A DNA stretch of 29,554 nucleotides from Paulinella micropora (taxonomy: Eukaryota > Cercozoa > Imbricatea > Euglyphida): assembly GCA_009731375.1 (NCBI GenBank), contig BJOX01000020.1, positions 348,844-378,397 on the forward strand, written 5' to 3'. This document shows, piece after piece, positions 18,967 through 29,454 of this stretch (within the stretch, counting starts at the first letter, position 1; every line of letters starts with the position of its first letter). Below the pieces are notes generated by a model. That model was not told where the DNA came from and did no database searches. It saw only the letters and a list, made by a program, of their open reading frames with translations. Both the position numbers and the translations under genes were made by a program.

Positions 18967-19275
18967 ATGACCATCCAGCAAGTCATTGACCTATAGTATT
19001 ACAAAGCTCTAGCAGTTACGAGAGATACCCTTCTTGACGAAGCGTGGCAGATTAACCACCAAAAGTATCCAGCCCTACTGAATACTTTGTTCGTCGACAA
19101 GGAGCAGCAACCTTCTCTCACCTTTCCATACTCAGGAGAGGCCGATAAAGAACTTGCCACTGATACACGTTGGCCAAACTCGGCAGGGTTGATAGCCTTG
19201 GTTTCTGAGCTGCAGGCTTGGAACATGGTCTCAGCACGAAACTTGGGGAATGCGGTCACCGTGTGTGGGACCTAA
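18967..19275 (+). pseudogene. Gypsy Gag N-terminal fragment
   Basis: A frame from ATG 18967, interrupted by TAG at 18994-18996, is then open to 19275 (TRDTLLDEAWQINHQKYPAL and LIALVSELQAWNMVSARN). It leads by frameshift near 19260 into the next Gag frame. It looks like the helical N-terminus of a Gag protein, and is assigned mainly by position. Confidence 0.5.
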
Positions 19276-19919
19276 CCCTATCCGAAACCAAGAGCTGGAA
19301 ACAACACCTTCTCCCCTCAGGGGACAATAAACCGCAAGCAGCTCAGGCACGGGATACACTAAACGAGCTGCTCGACACACTCGAGCAGGGACAGTGGACC
19401 TGGGTGGGAAAGATGGCGGCAAAGTTCAAATATTACAAATGCAACTTGCGATGCGAGAAGTATGTCATAGAGGGGAAGGCGGTGGAGGAAAAGATCTCCC
19501 CCCATGCTGCCGTAAAGCTATACTGGTGCAATTTTTGTGCCATGTGTGAGCTGGTAGCACAGACCATCAGCGACATCTTACGAATCCATATTGCGAATGA
19601 AGTGGAAGTCACAAATGGAGGTGATGGCAGGGCCACCATCATCCCAGAAGGGATGACGTTCGTAATATTTCGCAAGAGGTTTGTTGGCCCGCCTCCGGGG
19701 AACAGTGAGGGTGGAGGACGCGAACGACCTCAAACACCCACTGAAAAACCAAAGACGGCGAACAACAAACTTGTCGAGCAGGCATTACAACGGCTTGACA
19801 GAACTACGTCATTCGACTACGGCAAATACAAGCCTCAAGTAAACATCGTCTACGGCGAGGGTATTTGCTGTTGTTGGGTTACACTTATTTGGACAGCACA
19901 GTTGGGCAGTTCAGCCTGA
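19218..19919 (+). pseudogene. Gypsy Gag middle fragment
   Basis: A 233-codon frame. The useful part starts at about 19265 and includes LNELLDTLEQGQWTWVGKMA, a Cys-containing stretch (CNFCAMCELV) and a GPPPG loop. It changes frame near 19861-19870 into the main Gag frame. No exact family match is recognised; the assignment rests on continuity with the downstream Gag. Confidence 0.5.
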
Positions 19920-21838
19920 CTGCAGCGGACACCAAACAAATTTTAGCCAACAAAGCTAGTCGTTGGGCTTCTCAGGACTTGCTTACCAACCGGTGGGCCC
20001 TGTGGGACGAAGAAGCGGGCAGGCTGATTACGGAGGGGACGTTGCGACCCTCCATGAGGCCTCACTACCTGCTTGAACAATTCGTTCGTGGGGCAAACTG
20101 GGGGTATATGTGCGATCCCGACATGGTCGCGGACCTCGTGTCGGCAATGGCACAAAGGATGTGGGAAGCAAATATCTCTCACAACGAAATCGTGGATCTA
20201 CCACAAAAACTCATTACTCCCCTTGTCAGAGCCGATCTGGCGACGTTGCTAATGGCAGTACTCAAGGGTATAGCCAGAGCAACAACCGCCAAAGGCCGAA
20301 CGACAGGGGAGGTATATATTCGACAAGTCTTGTCTCAGGCACAAGATGCTGATGATAAAACATTTACACTCAAGAGCTTTCGTATTCATCGGCTTGTCGA
20401 AGTATGCAAATGGGATAGAACGTTTGTGGATAAGATCTTCGGCCCTATGAGCAATCAGGACGAACGCCTGCGAAGGGCAACACTCCTGCTGCAGGCTATG
20501 CAAGCTGTGGGGATCTCGTTGACGGATCATCAACCAAAGGCTGATGAACCCCAGTTTGACATACTGTCTTTTGTCACATCCACCTCGTGGGGAGATCACT
20601 CGTATACGGGGCCCAACCCGTACCAGCGATCCTCCTCGAGTTCGTCCAACCCATACTGGTCGTCATCGTCGAGCTCGTCGAGCTCTTCGAACCCGTATTG
20701 GGGCCAAGGTCACACAACGGGTTCGGGACGTTCGCCGAGTCCATACCCATCCACATCCTCACCATCGGGGGGTAGCCCCAATCCATACTTGCAGCAAACC
20801 AACTCGGGATTTCAATCGCCACCACCGGTGGGTTTGACATCACCGCCTCATACATATCAACCACCACATTTTGTGATGCCCATATACACACAGCCTCCAG
20901 CACCATCGACGAGTCAGACGCAAGGGGCCCCGCCCTCACGTCAGCCTCAGTCGAAGAAGCGGAAGCTAAAGCCAATCCCGCGACAAAACAATCAGCCTCT
21001 CAGCGCTCTGCCTATCGATCACGGGCCGGCTAATTGTCCATATGGGATACAACGGCTAGACAGGCTTGGCACCGCACCAGCGGTCAGGTCAGCCACCATT
21101 TGCGACTATTGGCATCACGCGATCGGTTTCAACGGGCTGCCGGATCCTCGGTTTTGGGTATGGCCATGTCTAATGGGTGAGTCGTGTCTGCGTTGGCACA
21201 CATACCCGGGCACTCCACAACATCCCATAGCGATGAGGAGATCGAAGGTGCGAAGGCCAGAAGATGGTGATTGGGTGCCCTGCCCGAAACAGCAGGCACA
21301 CATGAACTTGCCATTCCCGAACGTTGATGAAAACGGAAGGGTCACGATGATGCCGAACGGGCATGTGGCGAGTTGGCGCGCCGCATTCGAGGCGGAAGCC
21401 GACGCCATCAAGCGTCAATTCCTGGCGGCGGACAAGTTCGCGGCATATATGCCAGGACAGGAGTCACTCCTGATCCAGACGGGTACGCCCACTACACGCA
21501 CACGCAAACGCAAACGCTCAAAACACGTCACGTGTACTGTGCAGGCCAAGGCCAGCAAGTGGGACAGAAGTCCACAAAGAAGCGACGATTCAAAGGCTAA
21601 ACGACCTGTCGCAAGGACACACCCCGGGGTCCACAAGCGGGTACGTTTTGCGTATCCGTTGGTGTCACAAACCACCGCAGAGGGTGATGATCCTATCGCT
21701 GAAACCGGACCGGAGGCTATGACCCCACCGGTACACAGGGTGGTGGAGATCGAGGACATGCCACCGTCAGACCGAGTGATCACGATCACGACCGCAATGG
21801 TGATGAATGGGACAGTCGAGATTAAGTCCACACAATAA
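19865..21838 (+). CDS. Gypsy Gag main part, NPY/Ser-rich with C-terminal Cys/His motif
   Basis: A 657-codon frame. Residues 1-230 are mostly helical and resemble the capsid-like part of a Gag protein (DERLRRATLLLQAMQAVGIS). Residues 245-310 are low-complexity with repeated NPY motifs separated by Ser runs, then Pro-rich sequence to about 365. After a basic KKRKLKP segment, a Cys/His region (about 21035-21200) contains CDYWH and CLMGESCLRWH. The last part (C-x5-C-x3-H) resembles half of a CCCH zinc finger rather than a CCHC knuckle. The C-terminus is basic (RKRKRSKH) then acidic. It would assemble particles and bind RNA in an active element. This is the longest intact frame of the element. Confidence 0.6.
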   Translation: MLLLGYTYLDSTVGQFSLTAADTKQILANKASRWASQDLLTNRWALWDEEAGRLITEGTLRPSMRPHYLLEQFVRGANWGYMCDPDMVADLVSAMAQRMWEANISHNEIVDLPQKLITPLVRADLATLLMAVLKGIARATTAKGRTTGEVYIRQVLSQAQDADDKTFTLKSFRIHRLVEVCKWDRTFVDKIFGPMSNQDERLRRATLLLQAMQAVGISLTDHQPKADEPQFDILSFVTSTSWGDHSYTGPNPYQRSSSSSSNPYWSSSSSSSSSSNPYWGQGHTTGSGRSPSPYPSTSSPSGGSPNPYLQQTNSGFQSPPPVGLTSPPHTYQPPHFVMPIYTQPPAPSTSQTQGAPPSRQPQSKKRKLKPIPRQNNQPLSALPIDHGPANCPYGIQRLDRLGTAPAVRSATICDYWHHAIGFNGLPDPRFWVWPCLMGESCLRWHTYPGTPQHPIAMRRSKVRRPEDGDWVPCPKQQAHMNLPFPNVDENGRVTMMPNGHVASWRAAFEAEADAIKRQFLAADKFAAYMPGQESLLIQTGTPTTRTRKRKRSKHVTCTVQAKASKWDRSPQRSDDSKAKRPVARTHPGVHKRVRFAYPLVSQTTAEGDDPIAETGPEAMTPPVHRVVEIEDMPPSDRVITITTAMVMNGTVEIKSTQ

Positions 21839-22031
21839 TAGACACACCGGTGGTCATGACACCGCCAAGAGACAAAGTAGTTAGGAGGGAGGTTTCACCA
21901 ACGCCAGGTCAGGTGGTCGCGGATGCTGACGCATCACCGACGGCTTGGGTTGCTGAATCCCCACCGATACCACAATTAGACAGCCTTACGGGGGCCACAG
22001 GTTCCCAGTAGACAGTTTTGCTACGGCAGGG

Positions 22032-22586
22032 GTGAAGGAAGGGATAGCCGAGGGGCGCAACAGTAGTCGTGGCCGTACACCTACACCTGAGGTGACGACC
22101 ATCCGCGATAATGTACAGGCGGGCCCTCATATATCTCCATTCGAAGACGATGTCGCACAGGCGACTAACGAGGACAACTCTAAAATGGACGGGCTAAGTT
22201 GCCGTGTCCGCACAGCGGGCACCTGCGCAAGTAGTGCAGGTTCCATACCAGTCGCCGCGTTACAGAAAACAGCCCTTTTTGAGAACAAGGTGATTAACAT
22301 TAAAGCCAGGGCAAAACAGTTGATAGTTCCACAAAGGTCTTTGCTCGGTCGCAATGTTAGACTAGCCCCGGGAACGGTGGCCGGTTCGGATATTAATCAC
22401 CCGAATATACCGCATATTAATCACGCTTTCCCCCCACACACAGAAGACACGTATGCCGCATCACCATTCACGACGCAGGACGAAATAGTGCTTCCGGGCC
22501 CGCGAGACGGCCCAAGCGTAGCTCCGGCGGTGGTCAGCCAGATGAGCTATCACCCCTGTGTGATCCGGACAAGCTTGGAGCGGTAA
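22032..22586 (+). CDS. Gypsy Gag-protease linker ORF, unknown
   Basis: A 184-codon frame lying between Gag and the protease. No recognised domain; one segment (FENKVINIKARAKQLIVPQR) looks ordered and the rest is Ser/Thr/Pro-rich. It could be part of the Gag-Pol linker that has lost the common frame. Confidence 0.35.
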   Translation: MKEGIAEGRNSSRGRTPTPEVTTIRDNVQAGPHISPFEDDVAQATNEDNSKMDGLSCRVRTAGTCASSAGSIPVAALQKTALFENKVINIKARAKQLIVPQRSLLGRNVRLAPGTVAGSDINHPNIPHINHAFPPHTEDTYAASPFTTQDEIVLPGPRDGPSVAPAVVSQMSYHPCVIRTSLER

Positions 22587-22682
22587 GGCGCCGGATGGCG
22601 AAACGCCATGCGGAGATGGAATTGCGACAAGCTCTAGTCGGCAGCCGAATCCCAGGACCTCCCGGCAGAGGAGGCAAGGGAC

Positions 22683-23228
22683 ATGAGTTACACCCGGTTA
22701 TATTGGCGGGAACTCAATGCCCACCTGGATACAGGTAACGACAGCATGGCACAAATTACGTTTGCGGGTCGCAGATTTATCGATAAATTCGGGAAGTTAT
22801 TCGATTTCACGCGTCAAGGGAAACTCGGATATATTCGCGGGGCAAATGACGGGCGTAGTGCGATCATAGGCCGCCTACCATTAACGGTGGAATTCCCGAC
22901 TGGTATGACATACAGCATACATGTATTGGTTGTACCAGATTTCCCGCCGGGTACGATAGTGCTGGGTAAGCCAGACCTCAAGATGATGCAAGCGCAGCTC
23001 CTCTTGGGTCAGGATGTTATTAAATATGGAAAGGGACGCCAGGTGGCGGAATACCCTATACTTAACCCCAACCCGGACCGTCCGTTAGATCATCCGTATA
23101 GGGGAAGGGCACAGGTGACTTTGATTCCTCCCGCACCACCCGTACCGCATGATATACGGACGCAGCAACGTGTTACGCCCGCTGGCACAGCACGGGTATA
23201 CACGAATGTTTATGACTCCCGGAGTTAA
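22683..23228 (+). pseudogene. Gypsy retropepsin-like protease
   Basis: A 181-codon frame with the aspartic-protease active site HLDTGNDS (DTG at 22728-22736). About 70 residues later comes PPGTIVLGKPDLKMM, matching the ILG motif of gypsy proteases (I-L/V-L-G-x-D). The start lies near the family's usual position. It is called a fragment because neighbouring frames are shifted at both ends. It would cut the Gag-Pol polyprotein. Confidence 0.78.
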
Positions 23229-23254
23229 CCGGCACATGGGCGGGCTTCGAGGGT

Positions 23255-23578
23255 TTGACAGCCGAACGTGAGGCCCAAACCTTGCTACTACGGAAGCAAG
23301 AAGAATCGTGGCATGGATTTGACCAAACCTACCTCTATGGAGGCGGGCAGAGGCAACCACACGAGTTCATAAGGGTCAAGTCTAATCTAGTTTTCCATGC
23401 ATCCAAACGCCTCACAGAGGATGACGATGTCATGGAAAAGCTACGACAATGGTATAAGAGATCGGAACCCATCCAGCCCGAGAGTCTATCGAAGGTGCCG
23501 AAACTCTTGGCGGACAGGTTGGATCGGGGTGAGGACATCACCATCATACTCCCGATATATCGATACACCCCACCGTGA
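23255..23578 (+). pseudogene. Gypsy protease-RT connector fragment
   Basis: A 107-codon frame with no firm domain, lying between protease and RT. It ends with an overlap (gtgATG near 23575-23580) into the RT-carrying frame. Confidence 0.4.
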
Positions 23579-24369
23579 TGTGGTGGAGGGATGTATTGGA
23601 TAGGGTGGTCGATGACCCGATACCGATACCCAGTCGACAGGCTAAACCACTCATGGCATTAAGGCTTGGATCAAGGCAGGATGGTCTGGCATACAGAACC
23701 AAACTACTGACCCGGAAGGTGGATGACATGAGGGAGCTTGCCTTTCAGATCTTCCCGGGGTTCTATCACAAATCGGCAGCGAAGCAGTACGCTGACATGA
23801 TAGTAGAGCTTCAGGAATTTGCAACATGGGACAACCAATCAACCACGCGATACCCAGGCAGGGACGCGAAGGATGAGGTTGAGGATCCGGACTCTATTTT
23901 AGAGTACCCGGACGACCCGAGAGATCAGAAACCGGTCGAAGAGATCATCGACGAAGTCGTGGCACGACAGTCAGGGTCACCAGACTTTGTTCGGGATCTC
24001 AAGGCCCAATTTCTGAAAAACAAAACCCTCTTTGGACCACTGGTAGCCGGCGGTGTGACACACACTGCTGCTAAGATAGAGCGACAGGTGAGGCAGACGA
24101 TGCCTCGTCTTCGCGGATCGCGCCTCAGCTACAAGGAGGAACAGATCTGTGAAGAGATGATCCAAGACATGCAAGCTAAACGGCTTATAGAACCGTCATG
24201 GTCGGAATACCGATCACCGGCTCGGCTGGCACCAAAGCCGGATGGTAAGCAGAGGTTTTGTATCAATTACACAAGGCTCAATAAGATCATCAAGAGAGTT
24301 ATGCACCAATCCCCCGTATGCGGGACGGCCTCAATCGACTCCGACAAGCTAAATTCTTCACAAAGCTAG
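23575..24369 (+). pseudogene. Gypsy reverse transcriptase N-terminal part
   Basis: A 264-codon frame. The first about 180 residues are a connector. Residues 180-245 match the gypsy RT opening: LSYKEEQICEEMIQDMQAKR, then SPARLAPKPDGKQRFCINYT and RLNKI (the family's S.P.V.V.KKDG..R...DYR.LN block). The frame is lost near 24315 and picked up by the next one. Confidence 0.82.
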
Positions 24370-24602
24370 ACCTGAAAAATGGATTCTGGAACATCCCACT
24401 GGATGTGGATAGTCGGGCACTGACGGCCTTTGCCGTTGGCGGGAGACTGTACCAATGGACGGTACTCCCGATGGGACTGAAAATCGCCCCGGCTATTTTC
24501 CAGGATTGCATGAACCAGGCCTTGTCCGATCCAAAGTACGGCGATAGTAAGTTCGCTGAGACTTACGGACATACTAATCAATACAGCTTTTGGTTATATT
24601 GA
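24318..24602 (+). pseudogene. Gypsy reverse transcriptase palm fragment
   Basis: A 94-codon frame with FFTKLDLKNGFWNIPL, whose first catalytic Asp codon is at 24369-24371, followed by YQWTVLPMGLKIAPAIFQ, the F.V.PFGL.NAP..FQ block of gypsy RT. The frame shifts before the second catalytic motif. Confidence 0.88.
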
Positions 24603-25677
24603 CGATATCATCATTTATTCGAATACGGAAGCAGAGCACCTGGCACACGTATCGGATATACTGAGATGCCTAGAAGCCTTTGGCCTCAGGTTGAACCTAG
24701 AGAAGTGTTCGTTTGCGAAAGATCATATCGACTATCTAGGGCACAGAGTAAAGGATGGGGTAATAGTGTTGAAGCAGGAGAAGCGGGACGCTATACTTTC
24801 CCTCCCACGCCCAAACACACGCACAGCGTTGCACTCCTTCCTCTGTATGGCACAGGTGTACTCAGAATTTATTCCGAACTTCCAGGACTTTGTCAAACCA
24901 TTACGGGACTTCTGCCTTCACGGCGACCCGGATGGCGAATGGCCGCCAAAGGCGGCGGAGGTATACACAAAGCTGAAGGAGGCGTTGACACGAGACCCCC
25001 TCACAGAGGGCGGATCGGTCTTGGTTCTCCCCGACTTTGAGAAGCGTTTTGTTGTGGCGACTGACGCGTCGAAATACGCGGTCGGGGCTGTCTTACAGCA
25101 ATACGACTCCGATCACAAACAGCTAAGACCCATCATGTTTGTCAGCAAGAAGTTGACGCCCGAACAGGTCAACTATTGCACAAGGCAACGCGAAGCGTTG
25201 GCGATAGTTTGGGCGTTCAGCCGGCTGAGGGAGTACTTATGGGGTGCTCCGAACATCTTGGTTCAAGCAGACCATGCTAACCTCAGATGGCTCATGGATC
25301 GAGAACATACGGGACGACTGGCCCGATGGCAGTCGGAGCTAGCCCTGTATGATTTCACCATAAAGTACATTAAAGGCAAAGACAATACGGTTCCAGATAG
25401 CTTGTCGCGGATGCCTCGGGTGAAAGGCTCCGTAGGCGATGGCTTAGATCGTTTTGCCTTAGACACTCCCACGGCCTGCCTAGTTGCATGGACTGCCGAT
25501 GATGACTGGATGGCCACGGAGCACACAGCAGATTTCAAAGACACTTTGCCGGCGGGGATGGCATACATTTCCACCAACGCACACAGCAGCCTGGACACCG
25601 GGATACAGGCCCGACACTCAGGCCGAAGTGTTGGACCAGCTACAATGCATACGTCAAGTGTGCTGCGCACAACATGA
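24571..25677 (+). pseudogene. Gypsy RT C-terminal part and RNase H
   Basis: The frame contains GYIDDIIIYS (YIDD at 24595-24606), then LNLEKCSFAKDHIDYLGHRV, typical of gypsy RT. RNase H follows: VVATDASKYAVGAVL (Asp 125 counted from the ATG at 24691), REALAIVWAFSRLREYLWG (Glu 168), VQADHANLRWL (Asp 194) and KDNTVPDSLSR (final Asp region). All RNase H acidic positions are kept. The frame then runs on about 90 codons into a less clear connector and stops at 25677. This is the best preserved enzymatic part of the element. Confidence 0.9.
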
Positions 25678-25696
25678 GGCTGAGGACTAGCAAGAT

Positions 25697-26164
25697 TTGC
25701 TAAAAAAGATCGACACACAGTCGGACATCCTCAGCGAGGGCGACCTGAAGCCGGGTCAGACTCATGAACATGAACACTCCTTTAACGCATTTTTCGCGGA
25801 TAAGGTACAGTCGTTCTGGGTACCCCGGCATGTTCACCCTTCACGGTCGGCGATTATCGCGGCCGCCGAGCAAACGCAACGAACAGGGGGACCTATAAGC
25901 CTGGTCACCAGCGCCCTTCAGTTGGACGACCTGGATATGACCGTGGCGAGCCCCGCGGTGTTTGGTCAGTTGGCAAAGAGCTCTAAGGAATGGGGCCCCT
26001 TCATTGCTCACGCCGTTGATCCGTTAACACACCCTGAAACTCGAGAAATAAGAGCACATAAGAAAACTATGACCTGGCACGACGACCTCCTGTGGTATAA
26101 GGGGGCCGGCAGCAAGTGGGAAAAGACGCCGTCGAAGTGGACACTTTGGGTTCCACTACAGTGA
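25697..26164 (+). pseudogene. Gypsy integrase N-terminal region
   Basis: A 155-codon frame ending in HDDLLWYKGAGSKWEKTPSK, the G.L.YKG..RLVVP block that precedes the integrase zinc finger. Frameshift and stops at 26160-26230 disrupt the HHCC region. The remaining His-rich piece and DACEHGKQTK leave only one Cys of the usual C-x2-C. Confidence 0.65.
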
Positions 26165-26228
26165 GTACGAAAGGCGATCTTGTTAGCCACACACAGTTCA
26201 GCTCAACTCACACACGGGAAGTGATAAG

Positions 26229-26932
26229 ATGTCCTGGTTCATATCGCTAAGGTTCTGGTTGCATGGTATGCAGAAATCCATCGCCGACACAGTCGACGCA
26301 TGCGAACACGGCAAGCAAACCAAAATACCACACAACAATGCTCAGAAGGGCCTCTATGGGGAATACAAGCTTGTTGAGAACCTGTTTGAAACGTTACATG
26401 TCGACTACGTAGGACCACTACCGCGATTGGAAACCCACAATTATCGGTACATCCTAACGGCCATAGACCGCTTTTCGAACAATGTGTTCGCGGTGCCGGT
26501 TAAGGAAAAGGATGCGGAATCGACATGCGAGGCTCTGGTCGACCATGTCTTCCGATATACCGGAGTGCCGAAGAATGTGTACAGCGACCGGGGATCGGAG
26601 TTCACGAACGATCTCTCCGCTCGACTGTCCACAGTGTGGGGTTTTAAGTGGAAATACGTAACGGCATATTCGCCTGAGAGAGCAACGGCAAGATTGAGAG
26701 GGTCCATAGGCCGCTCAAGGCCGCGCTCCAGCAATATTGTCACGACAATCAGCACATATGGCACAAGGCCCTACCATCTTTTGTGTTTTCCATGAACAAC
26801 ACCGCATCAAGGGCATTGGGCGGAAAAGCCACAGGCGCTTCCCCCAACGTCCTAGTATACGGGCAGCACTTGAGAATTCCGGAGGAGTTGGTGTTACCAA
26901 ACCTCCCCGGAAGGGGGTTTCTTAGAGCATGA
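26229..26932 (+). pseudogene. Gypsy integrase catalytic core
   Basis: The first frame (26229 to about 26675) holds LHVDYVGPLP (first Asp, residue 59) and NVYSDRGSEFTN (second Asp, residue 120). After a one-base frame change near 26675 the third acidic residue follows in KIERVH (Glu codon 26696-26698), and the frame stays open to TGA at 26930-26932 with the IPEEL-type block typical of gypsy integrase. The D,D-35-E set is therefore all present in DNA, but split over two frames. Confidence 0.85.
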
Positions 26933-26939
26933 TGAGCTC

Positions 26940-27233
26940 ATGCCTTGTCGCCTACGAGTCATGGCAGAAGCTACACACTATGTCATGAAGGCGCGGGAGG
27001 CCGAAGAGGCTCACAAACATAATCAACAGGCGCCGAGCAAAACCAAGTATGAGTCGGGGAAGTATCACGCGGGGAACTTAGTCTTCCTGTATGTACCCCA
27101 GGTACCCAGCTTGGTAAGCGTCAAACTCTTTCCTATGTGGCAAGGCCCATACACTGTGGTGGAACAGGTAGGTGCGTTGACATACCGAATACAAGGAAAG
27201 GGCAAGACGCTAGTGGTGCACGTACGCGGTTGA
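26940..27233 (+). pseudogene. Gypsy integrase C-terminal barrel
   Basis: A 97-codon frame with YHAGNLVFLYVPQV, KLFPMWQGPYTVVEQVG and LTYRIQGKGKTLVVHVRG, the GPY/F-type C-terminal domain of gypsy integrases. It stops at TGA 27231-27233 where a one-base shift leads into the extension frame. Homologous to about 6775-6650 on the minus strand. Confidence 0.85.
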
Positions 27234-28074
27234 TGCGATTCAACCCCATGCTGGATTGTAATGAAACGATGACGGAGGCTGTACAGAAACTGGAACACAG
27301 TTTACGGGCCCCGCCCAAGCGCCGAGACAAGACGGCCGAGGCGAAGGAGAACCCGGAACAACCCTTACCGGCTGCAGCCGAGGGGAGCGATCCGAGCAAT
27401 GACGAAGCCAAGGAGGTTGAGGCTGAACACCGATGCTTCCGAGGGGGACGTTATTGCATCGCGACCGGCCAACCACCTGCAATCGAAACAGGAAGAGAAG
27501 TCGAACCGGTGCTGAGACGCCCACCGGCTAACTCAAAGTTGAGGTCGGCCGACGACGTGAAGACCATGCACTGGCACGTCGGAAAGATATACCTTCTTCG
27601 GCCACCAGAGGCACATGTCGGGGACGACTGCCTAAACAATTTCTTCCTGAGATGAAAGTGAGGGAATGGGAACCGCAGACTTGGGTTACGCGCGCAAGCA
27701 AGGCGATCAAAGCCGAGCCGCCCGTACTGCAGTTTTATCGATCACACCAGGACCTAGACGAGCCGGAATCCCAGACCTTTTATCCGGTATTTCGTGACTC
27801 AAACGAAGTCGAAACGTTCTGGAAAGGCATCACGGACAAGTCCGCAGGCTACACGCCATGGCAAATACAGGCGTGGCCGAGGATGGTGCTAGATTACCCA
27901 TTCGATCTACAGCATGGTCAAATCCCTCTGCGGGTGTGGGATGAGATAGTAGCCGAGTGCATAGCGAACCATCTCATCGGGGCACCACCACCAGGCAAAT
28001 ATAAAAAGGCCAAATTGGGCAGGAGAAGAAACGCAAACTGGCCTAGCCTAGCATGCCGTGCGACACCTCACTAA
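27234..28074 (+). pseudogene. Conserved extension after gypsy integrase, unknown function
   Basis: Two frames, 27137-27655 (useful from 27234) and 27652-28074, overlap at ATGA. Conserved blocks match the nested copy at 5746-6640: KIYLLRPPEAHV, PPVLQFYRSHQDLDEP, TFYPVFRDS, YTPWQIQAWPRMVLDYPFDL, IPLRVWDEI and GAPPPGK, with a basic tail. A low-complexity acidic linker joins it to the integrase barrel in both copies. It is in the place where chromoviruses have a chromodomain, but the sequence is not an obvious chromodomain. The repeated aromatic/Pro pattern (YPVFRDS...W) could suggest a small beta-barrel reader fold, which is inference only. Confidence 0.65.
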
Positions 28075-28372
28075 CATAGCTAACGCGGGTAGTATGCGAG
28101 ATCCAAGGACCAATACAGGGTAATAACAGTAAGAAACCAGCCACAGGAAAGGGACACGGTTTGGATCCCATATCTGTTAAAATACTACCTAAGTCCATTC
28201 TTCTTAGCGATAACAAAAGAGAGCTTAACATGACATGATACACGGGAAAAGACCCTGCCTTACCCACCGTGAGGTGCGACGGCCCTGAAGGTATCTTGAC
28301 GGGCTAGTAGTTGGTGTTCCACCAGAGGTCGGAATAACTTCCTGCTAGCTACGTTAACGCGCAGCAATGCCC
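28075..28372. other. Downstream of gypsy coding end, no gene recognised
   Basis: The position where a polypurine tract and 3' LTR would be expected. No LTR-like direct repeat or gene is recognised. Confidence 0.45.
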
Positions 28373-28379
28373 GATCTAT

Positions 28380-28437
<58 letters not shown>

Positions 28438-28440
28438 CTA
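28373..28440. repeat. (ATCT)n microsatellite 1
   Basis: About 16 near-perfect ATCT units. Confidence 0.95.
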
Positions 28441-28797
28441 TAAGTCACATGCCGAAATAGCGACGGGAAGCACAATCCTGTTCCCTCAGGGTGCCCTTTC
28501 TCGCTTGTTGAGCCCGGAATAAAACCCACAGTGCTCTGTCGGTTTATACTAGACTGTCGAACAGTCTCGAAACTCCATCTGCTTACTGGGTCCTCTGTAA
28601 TGGAGGTGGGAGCTCGTTCTGCAAGGGGCACTTATGGAACGAGCCCTGGCCCCGCCTGGTACTAGGGAGGTTTGGTATCGCCTGTATCAGTCCCTTCCAT
28701 GCAAACATCACGGCTTAGCTGGGCATCGGGTTAATACTTTACCCACAGACTTCCTTGGTTGACGAAATCAGAAGCTCCTTTTTTCTGATATTAGTCG
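28441..28797. other. Spacer between two ATCT tracts, no gene recognised
   Basis: Mixed-composition sequence of about 357 bp; no coding or RNA signal is seen. Confidence 0.5.
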
Positions 28798-28917
<120 letters not shown>

Positions 28918-29007
28918 TCATACATACATACATACATACATATATTACATACATATATTACATACATATACATACATACATACATACATACAACATAAAT
29001 ACATACA

Positions 29008-29041
<34 letters not shown>

Positions 29042-29097
29042 CATATATTACATACGTATATCATACATACATACATACATACATATATACATGCATG

Positions 29098-29129
<32 letters not shown>

Positions 29130-29330
29130 CATACATACATACATACATACATGCATACATACATGCATACATACATACATGCATGCATATATACATGCAT
29201 GCATGCATGCATGCATGCATACATACATACATACATACATACATACATACAACATGCATACATACATACATACATACATACATACATACATACATAGATA
29301 CATATACAAATACATACAAGCATGCATACA
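28918..29330. repeat. (ACAT)n compound microsatellite with GCAT variants
   Basis: About 410 bp of ACAT units with ATAT, ACGT and GCAT interruptions. Blocks of GCAT (29093-29102, 29181-29220) appear as homogenised variants. Six-frame reading gives false Tyr/Ile/His or Cys/Met/Tyr-rich frames. Confidence 0.95.
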
Positions 29331-29390
29331 TACAAACACGGTCAGTACACCCCAAGACACAAATTATACATAATAACACATATGACATAC

Positions 29391-29398
29391 AATTATTA

Positions 29399-29454
<56 letters not shown>
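29391..29454. repeat. (ATT)n microsatellite
   Basis: About 20 ATT units with one ATC, directly before the tRNA-like sequence. Confidence 0.95.

Larger units (their letters stand above)
18967..28074 (+). mobile_element. Ty3/gypsy-type retrotransposon interior, decayed, no LTRs seen
   Basis: Plus-strand domains in order: Gag (18967-21838), linker (22032-22586), protease (22683-23228), RT (about 23575-24690), RNase H (24691-25430), integrase (25697-27233), and a C-terminal extension (27234-28074). RT and RNase H before integrase is the Ty3/gypsy order. At least seven frame changes and one in-frame stop in the Gag start show that the copy is non-functional. No LTR pair or target duplication was recognised, so the ends given are coding limits. 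The direction is opposite to the copia element, and the element is related to the nested fragment at 5746-6780. Confidence 0.9.
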
